Part shown: positions 9,204 to 22,979 of the stretch, in pieces | How positions within the stretch are numbered: position 1 is the stretch's first letter | Layout: each line of letters opens with the position of its first letter | NCBI RefSeq assembly: GCF_001280065.1 | Contig: NZ_LGEA01000125.1 | Location: 1-64,000, forward strand | Direction: 5' to 3' | Length of the DNA stretch: 64,000 nucleotides | Source of the DNA: Streptomyces sp. NRRL B-1140 | GTDB lineage: Bacteria; Actinomycetota; Actinomycetes; Streptomycetales; Streptomycetaceae | Made by a program: the position numbers and the translations under genes | Notes under the pieces: generated by a model | Databases searched by the model: none | Seen by the model: only the letters and a program-made list of their open reading frames with translations | What the model was told of the DNA's origin: nothing

Positions 9204-10658
9204 GTGAGAACCTCGCCCACGATCCTGCATCTCGACATGGATGCCTTCTACGCCTCGGTGGAGCAGGCGTCCAAGCCGAGTCTGCGCGGGAAGGCCGTGG
9301 TCGTGGGCGGGCTCGGGCCACGGGGCGTGGTGGCGACCGCGTCGTACGAAGCCCGGGTGTTCGGGGTGCATTCGGCGATGCCCATGGGTCAGGCCCGCCG
9401 GCTCGCGCCCAACGCCGCGTACCTCGTGCCGCGCTTCCATTTCTACCGTTCGATCAGCGAGCGGGTGATGGAGCTGCTGCGGGCGCTGTCGCCGCTGGTG
9501 GAGCCGCTGAGCCTGGACGAGGCGTTCGTGGACCTGGAGGCCGGTGGAGTGGCCTGGGACGAGCGGTCGGCGCGGCTGGCCGGGGCCAGGCTGCGCGCGG
9601 ACATACGGGCCGTCACGGGGCTCACCGGGTCGGTGGGGCTGGCCGCCTCCAAGATGCTCGCGAAGATCGCCTCCGAGGAGGCCAAACCGGACGGGCTGGT
9701 GGTGATCGAGCCGGGGACGGAGCGGGCCATGCTCGGGCCGATGCCGGTGCGGACCCTGCCCGGAGTGGGGCCGGCGACGGGCGACCATCTGCGGCGGGCC
9801 GGGATCACCACCGTCGAGGAGATCGTGGAGGCGGGCGAGGACGAGCTGGTCCGGCTGCTGGGCAAGGCGCATGGACACGGTCTCTACGCGATGGCCCTGG
9901 CCCGGGACGACCGGCCCGTGGTGGCGGAGCGCGAAGCGAAGTCGGTGTCGGTCGAGGACACCTACGACGTGGACATCCACGACCGGACGCGGGTCGGGAT
10001 GGAGGTGCAGCGGCTCGCCGAGCGGTGCGTGCGGCGGCTGCGCGGGGCGGGGCTGTCCGGGCGGACGATCGTGCTGAAGGTGCGGCGCTACGACTTCTCG
10101 ACGCTGACCCGCTCCGAGACGCTGCGCGGCCCCACGGACGACCCCGCGGTGGTCCGTGAGGCGGCGGCCAGACTGCTGGACTCGGTCGACACGACCGGTG
10201 GGGTGCGGCTGCTCGGCGTGGGGGTCAGCGGGCTCGCCGACTACACGCAGGAGGACCTGTTCGCCCAGGCGGCGGGGGAGCGGGCGGTCACGGAGAGCCC
10301 GGCCGAGGAGCGCGCCGTGGCGCCGGCCGAGGAGCAGCCGCCCCTCGCCGAGCGGCGCTGGCCCGCCGGGCACGATGTGCGGCACGCCGAGTTCGGGCAC
10401 GGCTGGGTGCAGGGCAGCGGGCTGGGGCGGGTCACCGTACGGTTCGAGACGCCCGCGTCGGAGCCCGGGCGGGTGCGGACCTTCCGGGTCGACGACCCGG
10501 ATCTGGAGGCGGCGGATCCGCTGCCCCTGGTCTTACGGGCGCCCGAGGAGGGAGACCGGACGTCCGGGGCGGTGTCTCAGGCCGTTTCGTCGGTGCCCGC
10601 GAGCTTGCCGAAGTCGTGGTCCGGCAGCGGGGGCGGGGCGGCGACATCGAGACCGTAG
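9204..10658 (+). CDS. dinB: DNA polymerase IV (Y-family translesion polymerase)
   Basis: 484 aa, longer than the roughly 350-aa E. coli enzyme because of a C-terminal extension (residues 360-484). The catalytic motifs are present: DMDAFYASVE near residue 10, then SLDEAFVDLE, and the helix-hairpin-helix LPGVGPATGDHLRRAGI. The steric-gate tyrosine sits in DAFYASV. The extension contains AEFGHGWVQGSGLGRVTVRFE, a fold seen at the end of many actinobacterial DinB proteins, and no obvious beta-clamp peptide was identified. The GTG start at 9204 has no clear ribosome site. Its 3' end overlaps the convergent PRC-barrel gene by 82 nt. Confidence 0.9.
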   Translation: MRTSPTILHLDMDAFYASVEQASKPSLRGKAVVVGGLGPRGVVATASYEARVFGVHSAMPMGQARRLAPNAAYLVPRFHFYRSISERVMELLRALSPLVEPLSLDEAFVDLEAGGVAWDERSARLAGARLRADIRAVTGLTGSVGLAASKMLAKIASEEAKPDGLVVIEPGTERAMLGPMPVRTLPGVGPATGDHLRRAGITTVEEIVEAGEDELVRLLGKAHGHGLYAMALARDDRPVVAEREAKSVSVEDTYDVDIHDRTRVGMEVQRLAERCVRRLRGAGLSGRTIVLKVRRYDFSTLTRSETLRGPTDDPAVVREAAARLLDSVDTTGGVRLLGVGVSGLADYTQEDLFAQAAGERAVTESPAEERAVAPAEEQPPLAERRWPAGHDVRHAEFGHGWVQGSGLGRVTVRFETPASEPGRVRTFRVDDPDLEAADPLPLVLRAPEEGDRTSGAVSQAVSSVPASLPKSWSGSGGGAATSRP

Positions 10659-10951
10659 TGGTGGTAGAGCTGCAGTTCCTGCTCGGGGGAGAGGTGGCGG
10701 CCCACGCCGAAGTCGGGGGCGTCCTTGATCAGGGCGCGTTCGAAGGGGACGTGCAGGGCGCCCTCGATCAGTTCACTGGGCTCCAGGGGGACGAAGGCGT
10801 CCCTGCTGAACAGGCCGGTCCGTATGGCCGCCCACTCCGGCTCGCCGGTGGCGTCGTCGAGGTAGACCTCGTCGATGGTGCCGATCCTGGTCCCGTTGCG
10901 GTCGAACGCCTTGCGGCCGATCAGGTTGCGCGGATCGATATCGGTTCGCAC
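10577..10951 (-). CDS. PRC-barrel domain protein
   Basis: 124 aa. The PRC-barrel is at residues 1-75 (DPRNLIGRKAFDRNGTRIGTIDEVYLDDATGEPEWAAIRTG), followed by FVPLEPSELIEGALHVPFERALIKDAP and a C-terminal piece ending in HYGLDVAAPPPLPDHDFGK. Such proteins resemble RimM's second domain and photosynthetic reaction-centre H subunits; Streptomyces members are uncharacterised and often stress-induced. The GTG start at 10951 has GGAGG 4-5 bases upstream; an in-frame ATG 51 bases further up is less likely. It converges on and overlaps dinB. Confidence 0.8.
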   Translation of the reverse strand: MRTDIDPRNLIGRKAFDRNGTRIGTIDEVYLDDATGEPEWAAIRTGLFSRDAFVPLEPSELIEGALHVPFERALIKDAPDFGVGRHLSPEQELQLYHHYGLDVAAPPPLPDHDFGKLAGTDETA

Positions 10952-11070
10952 GGGCCCTCCACATGGTCGCAACTCATACGTAGACACTACAAAACGGTAC
11001 AAGCGGGGATGTGGCCACTCGAAGGTTCGTGCGCTGACCTCGCTGGTACGCTGGCAGCGGCTGCTGACCC

Positions 11071-11276
11071 CGTGCGGGAGAGTCCTCCAGACACCATCGG
11101 AGGCGCCGAAGGAGCAAATCCTCCCCGGAATCTCTCAGGCACACGTACCGCACGGACGAGGTCACTCTGGAAAGCAGAGCGGGTGTCGACGGCTTCCGCT
11201 CTCACCGACGGTGAAAGCCGGAGGCCTTCGGGCGATCCGGTGAAGCTCTCAGGTTGAGATGACAGAGGGGGAGGCC
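11071..11276 (+). ncRNA. tandem glycine riboswitch
   Basis: Two glycine aptamers lie in series ahead of gcvP. The first has CGGGAGAGTCC, GGCGCCGAAGGAGCAA and GGAATCTCTCAGGCA. The second has CTCTGGAAAGCAGAGC, CACCGACGGTGAAAGCC and AAGCTCTCAGG followed by GACAGAGGGGGAGG. Both keep the core elements of the class. Glycine binding should raise expression of the glycine decarboxylase so that excess glycine is broken down. The promoter must lie between about 10952 and 11060; that short stretch shows nothing else. Confidence 0.9.
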
Positions 11277-11335
11277 GTCCGGGTACCCGTGCCGTGGTGC
11301 CCCTCGCAGGTCGTGTCGACCAGGAGGCCTCCGTA

Positions 11336-14221
<2,886 letters not shown>

Positions 14222-14238
14222 TCGGCCGACCGGTCACA

Positions 14239-14269
14239 GGGAGGGGCTCCGCGGTGCGGGGCCCCTCCC
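14239..14269 (+). terminator. gcvP terminator
   Basis: A 9-bp stem GGGAGGGGC/GCCCCTCCC with a 13-nt loop lies 17 nt after the gcvP stop. It has no T run, which is usual for Streptomyces. Confidence 0.65.
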
Positions 14270-14338
14270 GCCGTTCACCGCCGGGCGGGTTGGGGCTGTA
14301 TGCGTGGAGATGCGTCGATCCGCCCTGTCGTGTGGGGC

Positions 14339-14734
14339 TCAGACGCGGTCGATGTGGACGTTCGTCGACTTCACGCGGGCCGTCGCCTCCATGCCGACCT
14401 CCAGGCCCAGTTCCTCCACCGCCTCGCGGGTGAGCAGGGAGACGAGCCGGTGCGGGCCGGCCTGGATCTCGACCTGGGCGGCGACGTCGCCGAGTTTGAT
14501 CGCGGTGACGATGCCGGGAAACGCGTTGCGGGCCGAGGTGTACGGGGTGTCGTCCTCGGCGATGCCGGACCTGGCGAGCTCGACCGAGAAGGCCGCGAGG
14601 TCCCGCCCGTCGACGAGCCGTCGCCCGGACTCGTCGCGATGGGTCGTGATGCGGCCCGCGTCGGCCCAGCGGCGGGCGGTGTCCGGGCTGACGCCGAGCA
14701 GCCGTGCTGCCTGGCCGATCGTGTAGGACTGCAT
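14339..14734 (-). CDS. helix-turn-helix protein with molybdate-binding TOBE domain
   Basis: 131 aa. Residues 1-45 are a MerR/excisionase-type helix-turn-helix (YTIGQAARLLGVSPDTARRWADAGRI) and residues 65-131 a TOBE/Mop domain (SARNAFPGIVTAIKLGDVAAQVEIQAG, then VGMEATARVKSTNVHIDRV). This pairing is typical of molybdate-binding regulators or storage proteins. No molybdate transport genes sit beside it here. The start is the ATG at 14734; a GTG 9 bases upstream is also in frame. Confidence 0.82.
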   Translation of the reverse strand: MQSYTIGQAARLLGVSPDTARRWADAGRITTHRDESGRRLVDGRDLAAFSVELARSGIAEDDTPYTSARNAFPGIVTAIKLGDVAAQVEIQAGPHRLVSLLTREAVEELGLEVGMEATARVKSTNVHIDRV

Positions 14735-14842
14735 GCCGGTCACGATAGGCGCGGGGGAGAGCGGGGGCGGATGCGGGGCCGGCCGTCGGGTGTCACGCGC
14801 CGGAGCGCTCGACCGTGAACGACAGTGCGAACCCGGGCCCGC

Positions 14843-16822
14843 TCAGCCCACGTGGACTTTTGGCCGCAGCCTGCGGTCCGGTTCCGCCTCGCGCAGGACC
14901 TCGCGGGTCACCGGAGCGACCTCGCCCTGGCCGAACAGGAAGAAGCGCAGGAAGTTGGCGAAGGGCCCGCCCTCGGTCCACTCGAAGTAGATGTGCGGGG
15001 TGCGGCCGGTGGCGTCGCGGACGTGCAGCAGCAGCGCGGCCAGGGCGTTCGGGACGGAGGACGACTCCAGGGTCAGGACGCGGTAGCGGCCGTGCAGCAC
15101 CTCGCCGCGTACGGTCAGGTCCGCCTCGAATTCGGACGGATCGGTCACCGTCACCTCGACGAAGACGACGTCGTCCTGGCCGGGTACGTCGTTGTCGGCC
15201 CGGATCTGCTCGATCTTGTTGCGGTACTCGGCGATGTCACGCCGGTCGGGCTCGTTGGCGATGAACCGCATCCGGCGGCTGGCCATGTCCCGGACGAAAC
15301 GCTCGGCCATGTCGTCCAGCGTCACGCTGGTCACGCGCAGCTCGAACGCCCGGGCCAGGCGCGACAGCAAGGAGACAAGGATGATGCCGGCGATGAAGCA
15401 GGCACCGATCTTCACGCCGTCCGGGCGCTCGATGACGTTGAGCACGGTCGTGTAGAGGAACACCGCGGAGATCACGGCGAAGGCGATCGTCCAGTTCCGC
15501 TGCCGGGCCTTGCGGGCGGCGATGGTCACCGCGATCGCCGCCGAGCTGATGAGGACGAGCACACCGGTGGCGTAGGCGCCGCCCTGGGCGTTGACGTCGG
15601 CGTCGAAGATCCAGGTGACCAGGAAGGCGATCAGCGTGAACACGACGACCATGGGCCGTACCGCGCGGGCCCAGTGCGGGGCCATGCCGTAACGGGGCAG
15701 GTAGCGCGGCATCAGGTTGAGCAGCCCGGCCATCGCGGACGCGCCGGCGAACCAGAGGATGGCGATCGTCGAGACGTCGTAGACGGTGCCGAAGGTGTTG
15801 CCGAGGTAGTCGTGCGCCAGGTAGGCGAGCGCACGGCCGTTGGCCTGGCCGCCCGCCTCGAACTCCTTCTCGGGGATGAGGAGGGTGGTGATGAAGCTGG
15901 TCGTGATCAGGAAGACGCTCATGATCAGGGCGGCCGTGGTGAGCAGCTTCTTCGTGTCGCGGATACGCCCGGCCGGCCGTTCCTCCGTGTCGCCCGCATC
16001 GCCCTTGACGTGCGGCATCACGGCCACGCCCGTCTCGAAGCCGGAGAGGCCGAGGGCCAGTTTCGGGAAGACGAGCAGGGCGACGCCGACCATGGCGAAG
16101 ACGTTGCTGTGCTGGGCGGTGAGGGCGCTCGCCCAGTCGGTGATCACATGGCCGGCCGTGACGACGTGGTAGAGGCCGACGACCACCACGACCAGGTTCA
16201 GCGCGAGATAGGCACCCACGAGGGCGACGGCGACGCCGATCGCCTCCAGGAAGCCCTTGAGGAACACCGCGCCCAGCAGGGCCACCAGGATCAGCGTGAT
16301 CAGCATCTGCTTGTCGTGCAGCGCACCCGTCAGATGCGGGTTCTCCACGAGGTGGGTGGAGGCGTCGGCGGCCGACAGGGTGATGGTGATGAGGAAGTCG
16401 GTGGCGGCGAAGCCCAGCAGGGTCAGGACGAACAGCTTGCCCTGCCAGAAGGACAGCAGCCGCTCCAGCATCGCGATGGAGCCTTCGCCGTGGGGGCTCT
16501 CCTCGGCCACGCGACGGTAGACGGGCAGGGCGCCCGCCAGCGTGACGACGACCAGGACGATGGTCGCGATCGGTGACAGCAGCCCGGCGGCGAGGGCCGC
16601 GATGCCCGGCTGGTAGCCGAGGGTCGAGAAGTAGTCGACGCCGGTCAGGCACATCACCCGCCACCACCGCTGACCCCGGTGCGCAGGCTCCGGCTCGGCG
16701 TGCGGCCCGGTGTGGCCACCCTCCTTGCCCATGTCCGACAGGCCCTCCAGCATCCAGGCGCGCAGACGGCTGGGTGGAGAAGGCTTCGGACGGCTCGGCG
16801 CCGGATGCTCGGTGGTGGCCAT
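14843..16822 (-). CDS. APC-superfamily amino acid permease
   Basis: 659 aa. A long hydrophilic N-terminus (1-55) precedes about twelve transmembrane segments starting at [24 protein letters not shown] soluble C-terminal domain of about 175 aa follows from [17 protein letters not shown] to the end. The membrane part is APC/YfnA-KUP-like; the substrate cannot be told. The ATG at 16822 has GGGAG 8 bases upstream, so the longer frame from 16867 is not favoured. It stands alone between oppositely arranged genes. Confidence 0.82.
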   Translation of the reverse strand: MATTEHPAPSRPKPSPPSRLRAWMLEGLSDMGKEGGHTGPHAEPEPAHRGQRWWRVMCLTGVDYFSTLGYQPGIAALAAGLLSPIATIVLVVVTLAGALPVYRRVAEESPHGEGSIAMLERLLSFWQGKLFVLTLLGFAATDFLITITLSAADASTHLVENPHLTGALHDKQMLITLILVALLGAVFLKGFLEAIGVAVALVGAYLALNLVVVVVGLYHVVTAGHVITDWASALTAQHSNVFAMVGVALLVFPKLALGLSGFETGVAVMPHVKGDAGDTEERPAGRIRDTKKLLTTAALIMSVFLITTSFITTLLIPEKEFEAGGQANGRALAYLAHDYLGNTFGTVYDVSTIAILWFAGASAMAGLLNLMPRYLPRYGMAPHWARAVRPMVVVFTLIAFLVTWIFDADVNAQGGAYATGVLVLISSAAIAVTIAARKARQRNWTIAFAVISAVFLYTTVLNVIERPDGVKIGACFIAGIILVSLLSRLARAFELRVTSVTLDDMAERFVRDMASRRMRFIANEPDRRDIAEYRNKIEQIRADNDVPGQDDVVFVEVTVTDPSEFEADLTVRGEVLHGRYRVLTLESSSVPNALAALLLHVRDATGRTPHIYFEWTEGGPFANFLRFFLFGQGEVAPVTREVLREAEPDRRLRPKVHVG

Positions 16823-17091
16823 CGACGTGCTCCCGATCGTGTGGCTCAGGGGGGTTCCGGCCATCACTGGACGGCTCGATCAGCGTAAGCGGAGCGTGAC
16901 GCCGTGGCCCATGGACGAAGGGGCCGAGCGCGTCAAGCTTCCGTTAAGACTGACGGCCGAGACGGCCGCGGCTCCGAAAACACGAGCTGAGCGCGCGTCC
17001 GAGGGCAGGGGCGGCGGCCCCTCGCCTTCGCACGGGCGGACACCCTGAGTGATCACGTCGGGGACCACATCGTAACGTTCGTCTTCGAATC

Positions 17092-17224
17092 CGAATGTTT
17101 CGCATCCGCTTCAAGTCCCGGTGTTCCCGAGAGATTCACCCCGTACAAGGGGTTGCCACCGTTTATCCGCTGTCTCTAGGGTGCGGCAGCAGCGAAGCTT
17201 TCTGGTTTTGATCCGAAACTTTCG
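17092..17224. promoter_or_regulatory. sugar-operon control region with LacI-type operators
   Basis: The 419-bp gap 16823-17241 holds the promoter of the sugar operon. A perfect palindrome CGAAACTTTCG (CGAAA-N-TTTCG) lies at 17214-17224, just before the ribosome site. A related CGAATGTTTCG lies at 17092-17102 and a degraded copy, GCGAAGCTTTC, near 17191. Sites of this shape are bound by LacI regulators of Streptomyces xylobiose operons, and a LacI gene ends this cluster. I see no gene in the gap. Confidence 0.6.
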
Positions 17225-17241
17225 ACACTCTCGAGGAGCGC

Positions 17242-18537
17242 ATGATGGGCGACCCCGCACTGTCCCGCCGCGGTTTCCTGGCGGCCTCCGCCGCGGCCGG
17301 CCTGGGGATGACGGCACTGACCGCATGCGGCGGGGACTCGGACGGGGGGTCGTCCGGGACGACCACGATCGAATGGTGGAACATCTCCACCACCGAGCCG
17401 TCCAAGACCGTCTGGGCCGCCCTCGCGCGGAAGTTCGAGGCACAGAACCCCAAGGTCAAGATAAAGATCGTTCAGCTGGAGAACGACGCCTACAAGTCGA
17501 AGATGACGGCCCTGACCGCCTCCGGGAAGCTGCCCGACATCTTCCACACCTGGGGCGGTGGCGTACTGAAGCAGCAGGTCGACGCGGGGCTCGTGGAGAA
17601 CCTCACGGACCGGACCAAGCCGTGGGGCGACGCCCTTTTGCCGGTCGCCCGGGAGCCTTACCTGATCGACGACCAGGCCTACGGCATCCCGTTCGACATC
17701 GGCATGATCGGCTTCTGGTACAACAAGGCGCTCTTCCGGAAGGCCGGCATCGCCGAGCCGCCGACCACCTGGGACGGCTTCCTCGACGCCGTGCGCAAGC
17801 TGAAGGCCGCCAAGATCACGCCGCTGGCCCTGGCCGGCAAGGAGAAGTGGCCAGGCATGTACTACTGGGCCTACCTCGCCATGCGCACCGCCGGGGCCGA
17901 GGCGCTGCAGAAGGCCTACGACGACAAGGACTTCACCGGCACTCCCTTCCTTCAGGCCGGCGAGCACCTGAAGGAACTCGTCGCCCTCCAGCCGTTCCAG
18001 AAGGGCTTCCTCGGCGCCGCCTACTCGTCGCCCACCGGCCAGGCCGCCGCCGTCGGCAACGGCAAGGCGGCCATGGAACTCATGGGCCAGTGGGCGCCCA
18101 CGGTGCAGGCCGACGCGGGCAAGGGCCTCGGCAAGGACCTCGGCTTCTTCCCGTTCCCCGCGGTCGAGGGCGGCAAGGGCGCCCTCACCGAGGTGTTCGG
18201 CGGAGGCGGCGGGCACGCGCTGCGCAGGGGCGCCCCGCAGGAGGCCGTCGACTTCCTCAAGTTCTTCGCGTCCGAGGCCACCGACCTGGAACTGGTCAAG
18301 AAGACCGGTGTCCTGCCCGTGGTCCCGGCGGCCGAGAGCGCCATCGCCGACCCCAACATCAAGGCCGTCCAGGCGCAGCTGAAGGCCGCCACCGGCTTCC
18401 AGCTCTACCTCGACCAGGCGTACGCGCCCGCCGTCGGCCAGGAGGTCAACGACAGTGTGGCCGCGCTCATCGCGGGCTCCAAGTCGCCCGGGCAGGTCGC
18501 GCAGTCGATCACGAAGACCGCGAAGGAAGAGCAGTAA
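17242..18537 (+). CDS. ABC sugar-binding lipoprotein, Tat-exported
   Basis: 431 aa. The signal has a twin-arginine motif (LSRRGFLAAS) and lipobox LTAC with the lipid-bearing cysteine near residue 31. The rest is a family-1 extracellular solute-binding protein (TIEWWNISTTEPSKTVWAALARKFEAQNPKVKIKI near the start). It would capture oligosaccharide outside the membrane for the two permeases that follow. No ATP-binding subunit lies in the cluster, so it probably shares the general MsiK ATPase, as Streptomyces sugar systems do. Gene order suggests xylo-oligosaccharide as ligand. Confidence 0.9.
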   Translation: MMGDPALSRRGFLAASAAAGLGMTALTACGGDSDGGSSGTTTIEWWNISTTEPSKTVWAALARKFEAQNPKVKIKIVQLENDAYKSKMTALTASGKLPDIFHTWGGGVLKQQVDAGLVENLTDRTKPWGDALLPVAREPYLIDDQAYGIPFDIGMIGFWYNKALFRKAGIAEPPTTWDGFLDAVRKLKAAKITPLALAGKEKWPGMYYWAYLAMRTAGAEALQKAYDDKDFTGTPFLQAGEHLKELVALQPFQKGFLGAAYSSPTGQAAAVGNGKAAMELMGQWAPTVQADAGKGLGKDLGFFPFPAVEGGKGALTEVFGGGGGHALRRGAPQEAVDFLKFFASEATDLELVKKTGVLPVVPAAESAIADPNIKAVQAQLKAATGFQLYLDQAYAPAVGQEVNDSVAALIAGSKSPGQVAQSITKTAKEEQ

Positions 18538-18543
18538 CCGGCG

Positions 18544-19542
18544 ATGACCTCCACGTTCCTGCCGGACAAACGGACCGGCCCCGGCGCCGGTTCCCCGCCG
18601 CCGGCCGCGGCCCGGCCCACCGGGCGGGCCCGGCGACGCGCGCTGCACTGGCTCACCGCGGCCGGCTTCCAGCTCCCGGCCCTGGTGCTGTTCATGGGGC
18701 TCGTGCTGCTGCCGATGCTGTTCGCCCTGTACGCCGCGTTCTTCCGCTGGGGCGGCTTCGGCATGCCCACCGACTACATCGGCGGCGAGAACTTCACCCG
18801 CCTCTTCCAGGACGACGTCTTCCTCGGCGACCTGTGGCGCTGCCTGCTCCTGGTGGTGCTGTCGCTCGCCTTCCAGCTGCCGTTCGCGCTCGCCATGGCC
18901 GTCCTGCTCAACCAGCGGATGCGAGGCCGGGCGGTCTACCGGATGCTGTTCTTCGCCCCGTACGTCCTGTCGGAGGCCATCACCGGCATCCTCTTCGGCA
19001 TGATCTTCGCCCCGGACGACGGCTTCGCCGACCAGGTCCTCGGCAGGATCGGCCTCGACGGGCTGGGCGGGGAGTGGTTCGCGGATCCGTCCACCGTCAT
19101 GGCGACCGTCTTCCTTGTCATGACCTGGAAGTACTTCGGCTTCCACATGATGCTGTACCTGGCCGGGCTCCAGGCGGTCCCCAGGGAGCTGACCGAGGCG
19201 GCCCTCATCGACGGGGCGGGTGCCTGGCAGCGGTTCCGCAACGTCACGCTGCCGCTGCTCGCGCCCACCCTGCGCATCAGTGTCTTCCTCGCGGTCATCG
19301 GGTCGATCCAGCTGTTCGACCTGGTGTGGGTGACCACCGCGGGCGGCCCCGACCACCACTCCGAGACCATGGCCGTGACCATGTTCCAGTACGGCTTCAA
19401 GCGCTACCAGGTCGGCTACGCCAGCGCGATCAGCGTGGTCATGTTCGGCATCAGCCTCGTCTTCGCCCTCGCCTACCAGCGGTTCGTCCTCCGGCGCGAC
19501 CTGGAAGGGGCCACCACCACCATGCGGGGTGACGGAAAGTGA
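18544..19542 (+). CDS. ABC sugar transporter permease 1 (MalF type)
   Basis: 332 aa. After a Pro-rich cytoplasmic tail come six transmembrane segments (first LPALVLFMGLVLLPMLFALYAAFF). The coupling EAA loop reads ELTEAALIDGAGAWQRFRNVTLPLL. It starts 6 nt after the binding protein stop and overlaps the second permease by 4 nt (GTGA), so the three are co-translated. It forms the import channel with the next gene product. Confidence 0.92.
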   Translation: MTSTFLPDKRTGPGAGSPPPAAARPTGRARRRALHWLTAAGFQLPALVLFMGLVLLPMLFALYAAFFRWGGFGMPTDYIGGENFTRLFQDDVFLGDLWRCLLLVVLSLAFQLPFALAMAVLLNQRMRGRAVYRMLFFAPYVLSEAITGILFGMIFAPDDGFADQVLGRIGLDGLGGEWFADPSTVMATVFLVMTWKYFGFHMMLYLAGLQAVPRELTEAALIDGAGAWQRFRNVTLPLLAPTLRISVFLAVIGSIQLFDLVWVTTAGGPDHHSETMAVTMFQYGFKRYQVGYASAISVVMFGISLVFALAYQRFVLRRDLEGATTTMRGDGK

Positions 19543-20381
19543 CAGCCAGTCAGAAAACCCGCGCGCACGGGAAGACCTGGAGCCTGCACCTCGTCCTGGC
19601 CGTCGTCGGGGCGGTCATGGCCGTCCCCCTGCTCTACGCCGCCCTCTCCGGCTTCAAGACCACCGACGAACTCTCCCGCAACCCGGTCGGCCTGCCCGAG
19701 TCGTGGGTCACCTCCAACTACACCCAGATCCTCGGCTCGGGGGACTTCTGGCGGCTGATCGGCAACAGCACGCTGATCGCGATCGGCACGACCGTCCTGG
19801 TCGTCGCGGTCTCCGCCCTGTCGGCCTTCTCCTTCGCGCGGTTCGCCTTCCGCGGCCGGGAGGTGCTGTTCACCCTCTTCACCATGGGGCTGATGTTCCC
19901 GTTCGCCGTGGCTGCCCTGCCGCTGTTCCTGCTGCTGCGCTCGCTGGACCTGCTGGACAACCCGCTCGGCGTCATCCTCCCGCAGGCCGCCTTCGGGCTG
20001 CCGATGACGATCATCATCCTGCGGGGCTTCTTCCGGCAGATCCCCGGCGAGCTGGAGGAGGCGGCCACCCTCGACGGCTGCAGCTCGTTCGGCTTCTTCT
20101 GGCGGGTGCTGCTGCCCATGGCCCGGCCCGCACTCGGCACGGTCTCCGTGCTGGCCGTCGTCACCAGCTGGAACAACTTCTTCCTGCCGCTGCTGGTGTT
20201 CACCGACGCGCAGTGGTGGACCCTGCCGATCGGCGTCCAGCAGTTCCAGGGGCAGTACTCCGCGGAGTACGCCAAGGTCTTCGCCTACCTGGTGCTGGCC
20301 ATGGCCCCCGCCCTCGCCTTCTACTCGGTCGCCGAGCGCCAGCTCGTGGGCGGCCTCACCGCCGGCGCCACCAAGGGCTGA
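19539..20381 (+). CDS. ABC sugar transporter permease 2 (MalG type)
   Basis: 280 aa with six transmembrane segments. The EAA loop reads ELEEAATLDGCSSFGFFWRVLLP. The GTG start overlaps the stop of the first permease. It completes the heterodimeric channel. The xylanase gene begins 54 nt downstream, consistent with one transcript. Confidence 0.92.
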   Translation: MTASQKTRAHGKTWSLHLVLAVVGAVMAVPLLYAALSGFKTTDELSRNPVGLPESWVTSNYTQILGSGDFWRLIGNSTLIAIGTTVLVVAVSALSAFSFARFAFRGREVLFTLFTMGLMFPFAVAALPLFLLLRSLDLLDNPLGVILPQAAFGLPMTIIILRGFFRQIPGELEEAATLDGCSSFGFFWRVLLPMARPALGTVSVLAVVTSWNNFFLPLLVFTDAQWWTLPIGVQQFQGQYSAEYAKVFAYLVLAMAPALAFYSVAERQLVGGLTAGATKG

Positions 20382-21485
<1,104 letters not shown>

Positions 21486-21495
21486 CGGGGCCGGG

Positions 21496-21530
21496 CGGCG
21501 CCCCACCGGACAGGGGGTGGTGGGGCGCCG
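21496..21530. terminator. bidirectional terminator between xylanase and LacI genes
   Basis: A 12-bp stem CGGCGCCCCACC/GGTGGGGCGCCG with an 11-nt loop lies 10 nt after the xylanase stop and before the convergent lacI-type stop. Confidence 0.75.
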
Positions 21531-21545
21531 TTCCTCGTTGCGGGG

Positions 21546-22571
21546 TCAGGCCAACGGCGCCGTGCTCGCCCGAAGCATCAGCTCTGTGCCCAGCTCCACC
21601 CGCGGTGAGTCCGGCTGCTCGTCACGGGTCAGGCGGAGCACCGTACGCACGGCCAGTCTGCCCATGTCGGCCAGGGGCCGGCGGACCGTCGTCAGGGGCG
21701 GCGCCGACCAGCGCACCTCCGGAAGGTCGTCGAATCCGACCACGCTCATGTCCTGCGGCACCCGCAGACCACGCCGGCGCAGTGCCTCGATCGCGCCGAG
21801 TGCCATCCGGTCGCTTGCCGCGAACAGGGCGGTCGGCGGCTCGGGCAGGTCGAGCAGGGTGTCGCAGGCGGTGAAACCGGACTCGGGGCGGAAGTCGCCG
21901 GGGACGACGAGGGAGGCGTCCACCGGGAGGCCGGAGCCTTCCAGGGCCGCGCGGTAGCCGTCCAGCCGGGCCCGGGAGCACAGCAGGCGGGGCGGTCCGG
22001 CGATCAGGCCGATCCGGCGGTGGCCGAGAGACAGCAGATGCTCGGTGGCCGCGAGGCCGCCCGCCCGGTTCGCCGCGCCGATCGTGGGAGCGTCGAGGGC
22101 CGGGGAGCCAGCCGGGTCGACGACCACCAGGGGCACACCGAGGATCCGCAGCTCCTCGTGGAGCGTCGGCTCCAGGGCGGACGTCACGAGGACGACCCCG
22201 TCGGAGGCGCGGGCCCTCAGGTTGCGCATCCACGCGCGGGCGTCGCCGGAACGTCCGTGGACGGCCGACACCACCGTGCCCACCCCGGCGGCGTGGGCGA
22301 CCTCCTCGACCCCGCGGATGATCTCCACGGCCCAGGGGCTTTCCAGGTCGTCGAAGACCAGGTCGAGCAGGGCGGCGCGGGTGCCCGGTGCCGCGGGACG
22401 CTTGCGGTAACCGTGCCGGATCAGCAGGTCCTCGACCCGGGCCCGGGTTTGCGGAGACACGTCGGACCGGCCGTTGACGACCCGGGACACGGTCGGTACG
22501 GACACGCCGGCCTGCCGGGCGATCTCCGAGATCGTGACCTTGTCTCCGGTGCCGGCCCCACCTGACCCCAC
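21546..22571 (-). CDS. LacI family transcriptional repressor of the xylan module
   Basis: 341 aa. The LacI helix-turn-helix is VTISEIARQAGVSVPTVSRVVNGRSDVSP (residues 12-40), followed by a periplasmic-binding-like sensor domain. It lies convergent to the xylanase gene and probably represses the ABC-xylanase operon through the CGAAA-N-TTTCG sites upstream of it. The GTG start has GGAGG 8 bases upstream on its strand. Regulation of this operon is inferred from position. Confidence 0.85.
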   Translation of the reverse strand: MGSGGAGTGDKVTISEIARQAGVSVPTVSRVVNGRSDVSPQTRARVEDLLIRHGYRKRPAAPGTRAALLDLVFDDLESPWAVEIIRGVEEVAHAAGVGTVVSAVHGRSGDARAWMRNLRARASDGVVLVTSALEPTLHEELRILGVPLVVVDPAGSPALDAPTIGAANRAGGLAATEHLLSLGHRRIGLIAGPPRLLCSRARLDGYRAALEGSGLPVDASLVVPGDFRPESGFTACDTLLDLPEPPTALFAASDRMALGAIEALRRRGLRVPQDMSVVGFDDLPEVRWSAPPLTTVRRPLADMGRLAVRTVLRLTRDEQPDSPRVELGTELMLRASTAPLA

Positions 22572-22775
22572 CAGCCCACCTCCGTCGACGGGTCATCGCG
22601 AAACGTCCAGGAGTCTTCCGGAAAGGGCGTGTCCGTGGGAAGCCGTGCGCGCGGCGAACGCCACGTCGCGGGAGGTGACGATCAGTGACCATGGACATGC
22701 GTGGGGTCGGTGTGCAGGACGTCCTGCGCACCGACCCCTCATGTCGTGCAACGGGGCATCGCCCCTCAGACGGCC

Positions 22776-22979
22776 TCAGGCGGCCGTCATCACCTGCCCG
22801 GCCAGCGGACGATGCGGGGCGATGGCACTGCCGTCCGGCAGGAGTTCGCCGGTGTCCTCGAAGAGCACCACGCCGTTGCACAGCAGGCTCCATCCCTGCT
22901 CCGGGTGGTGCGCCACGAGACGGGCGGATTCCCGGTCGGCGGATTCTGCTGAGGGGCACTGGGTCTGGTGCTGGCACAT
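22776..22979 (-). CDS. small DUF5999 protein
   Basis: 67 aa, a short cysteine- and histidine-containing protein (MCQHQTQCPS at the start, HHPEQGWSLLCNGVVLFEDTGELLPDG in the middle) widespread in Streptomyces; function unknown. The start chosen matches the usual family start. An in-frame ATG at 23072 with a GGGGGG-type ribosome site would add 31 residues rich in Ser and Thr, so a longer form is possible. Confidence 0.75.
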   Translation of the reverse strand: MCQHQTQCPSAESADRESARLVAHHPEQGWSLLCNGVVLFEDTGELLPDGSAIAPHRPLAGQVMTAA

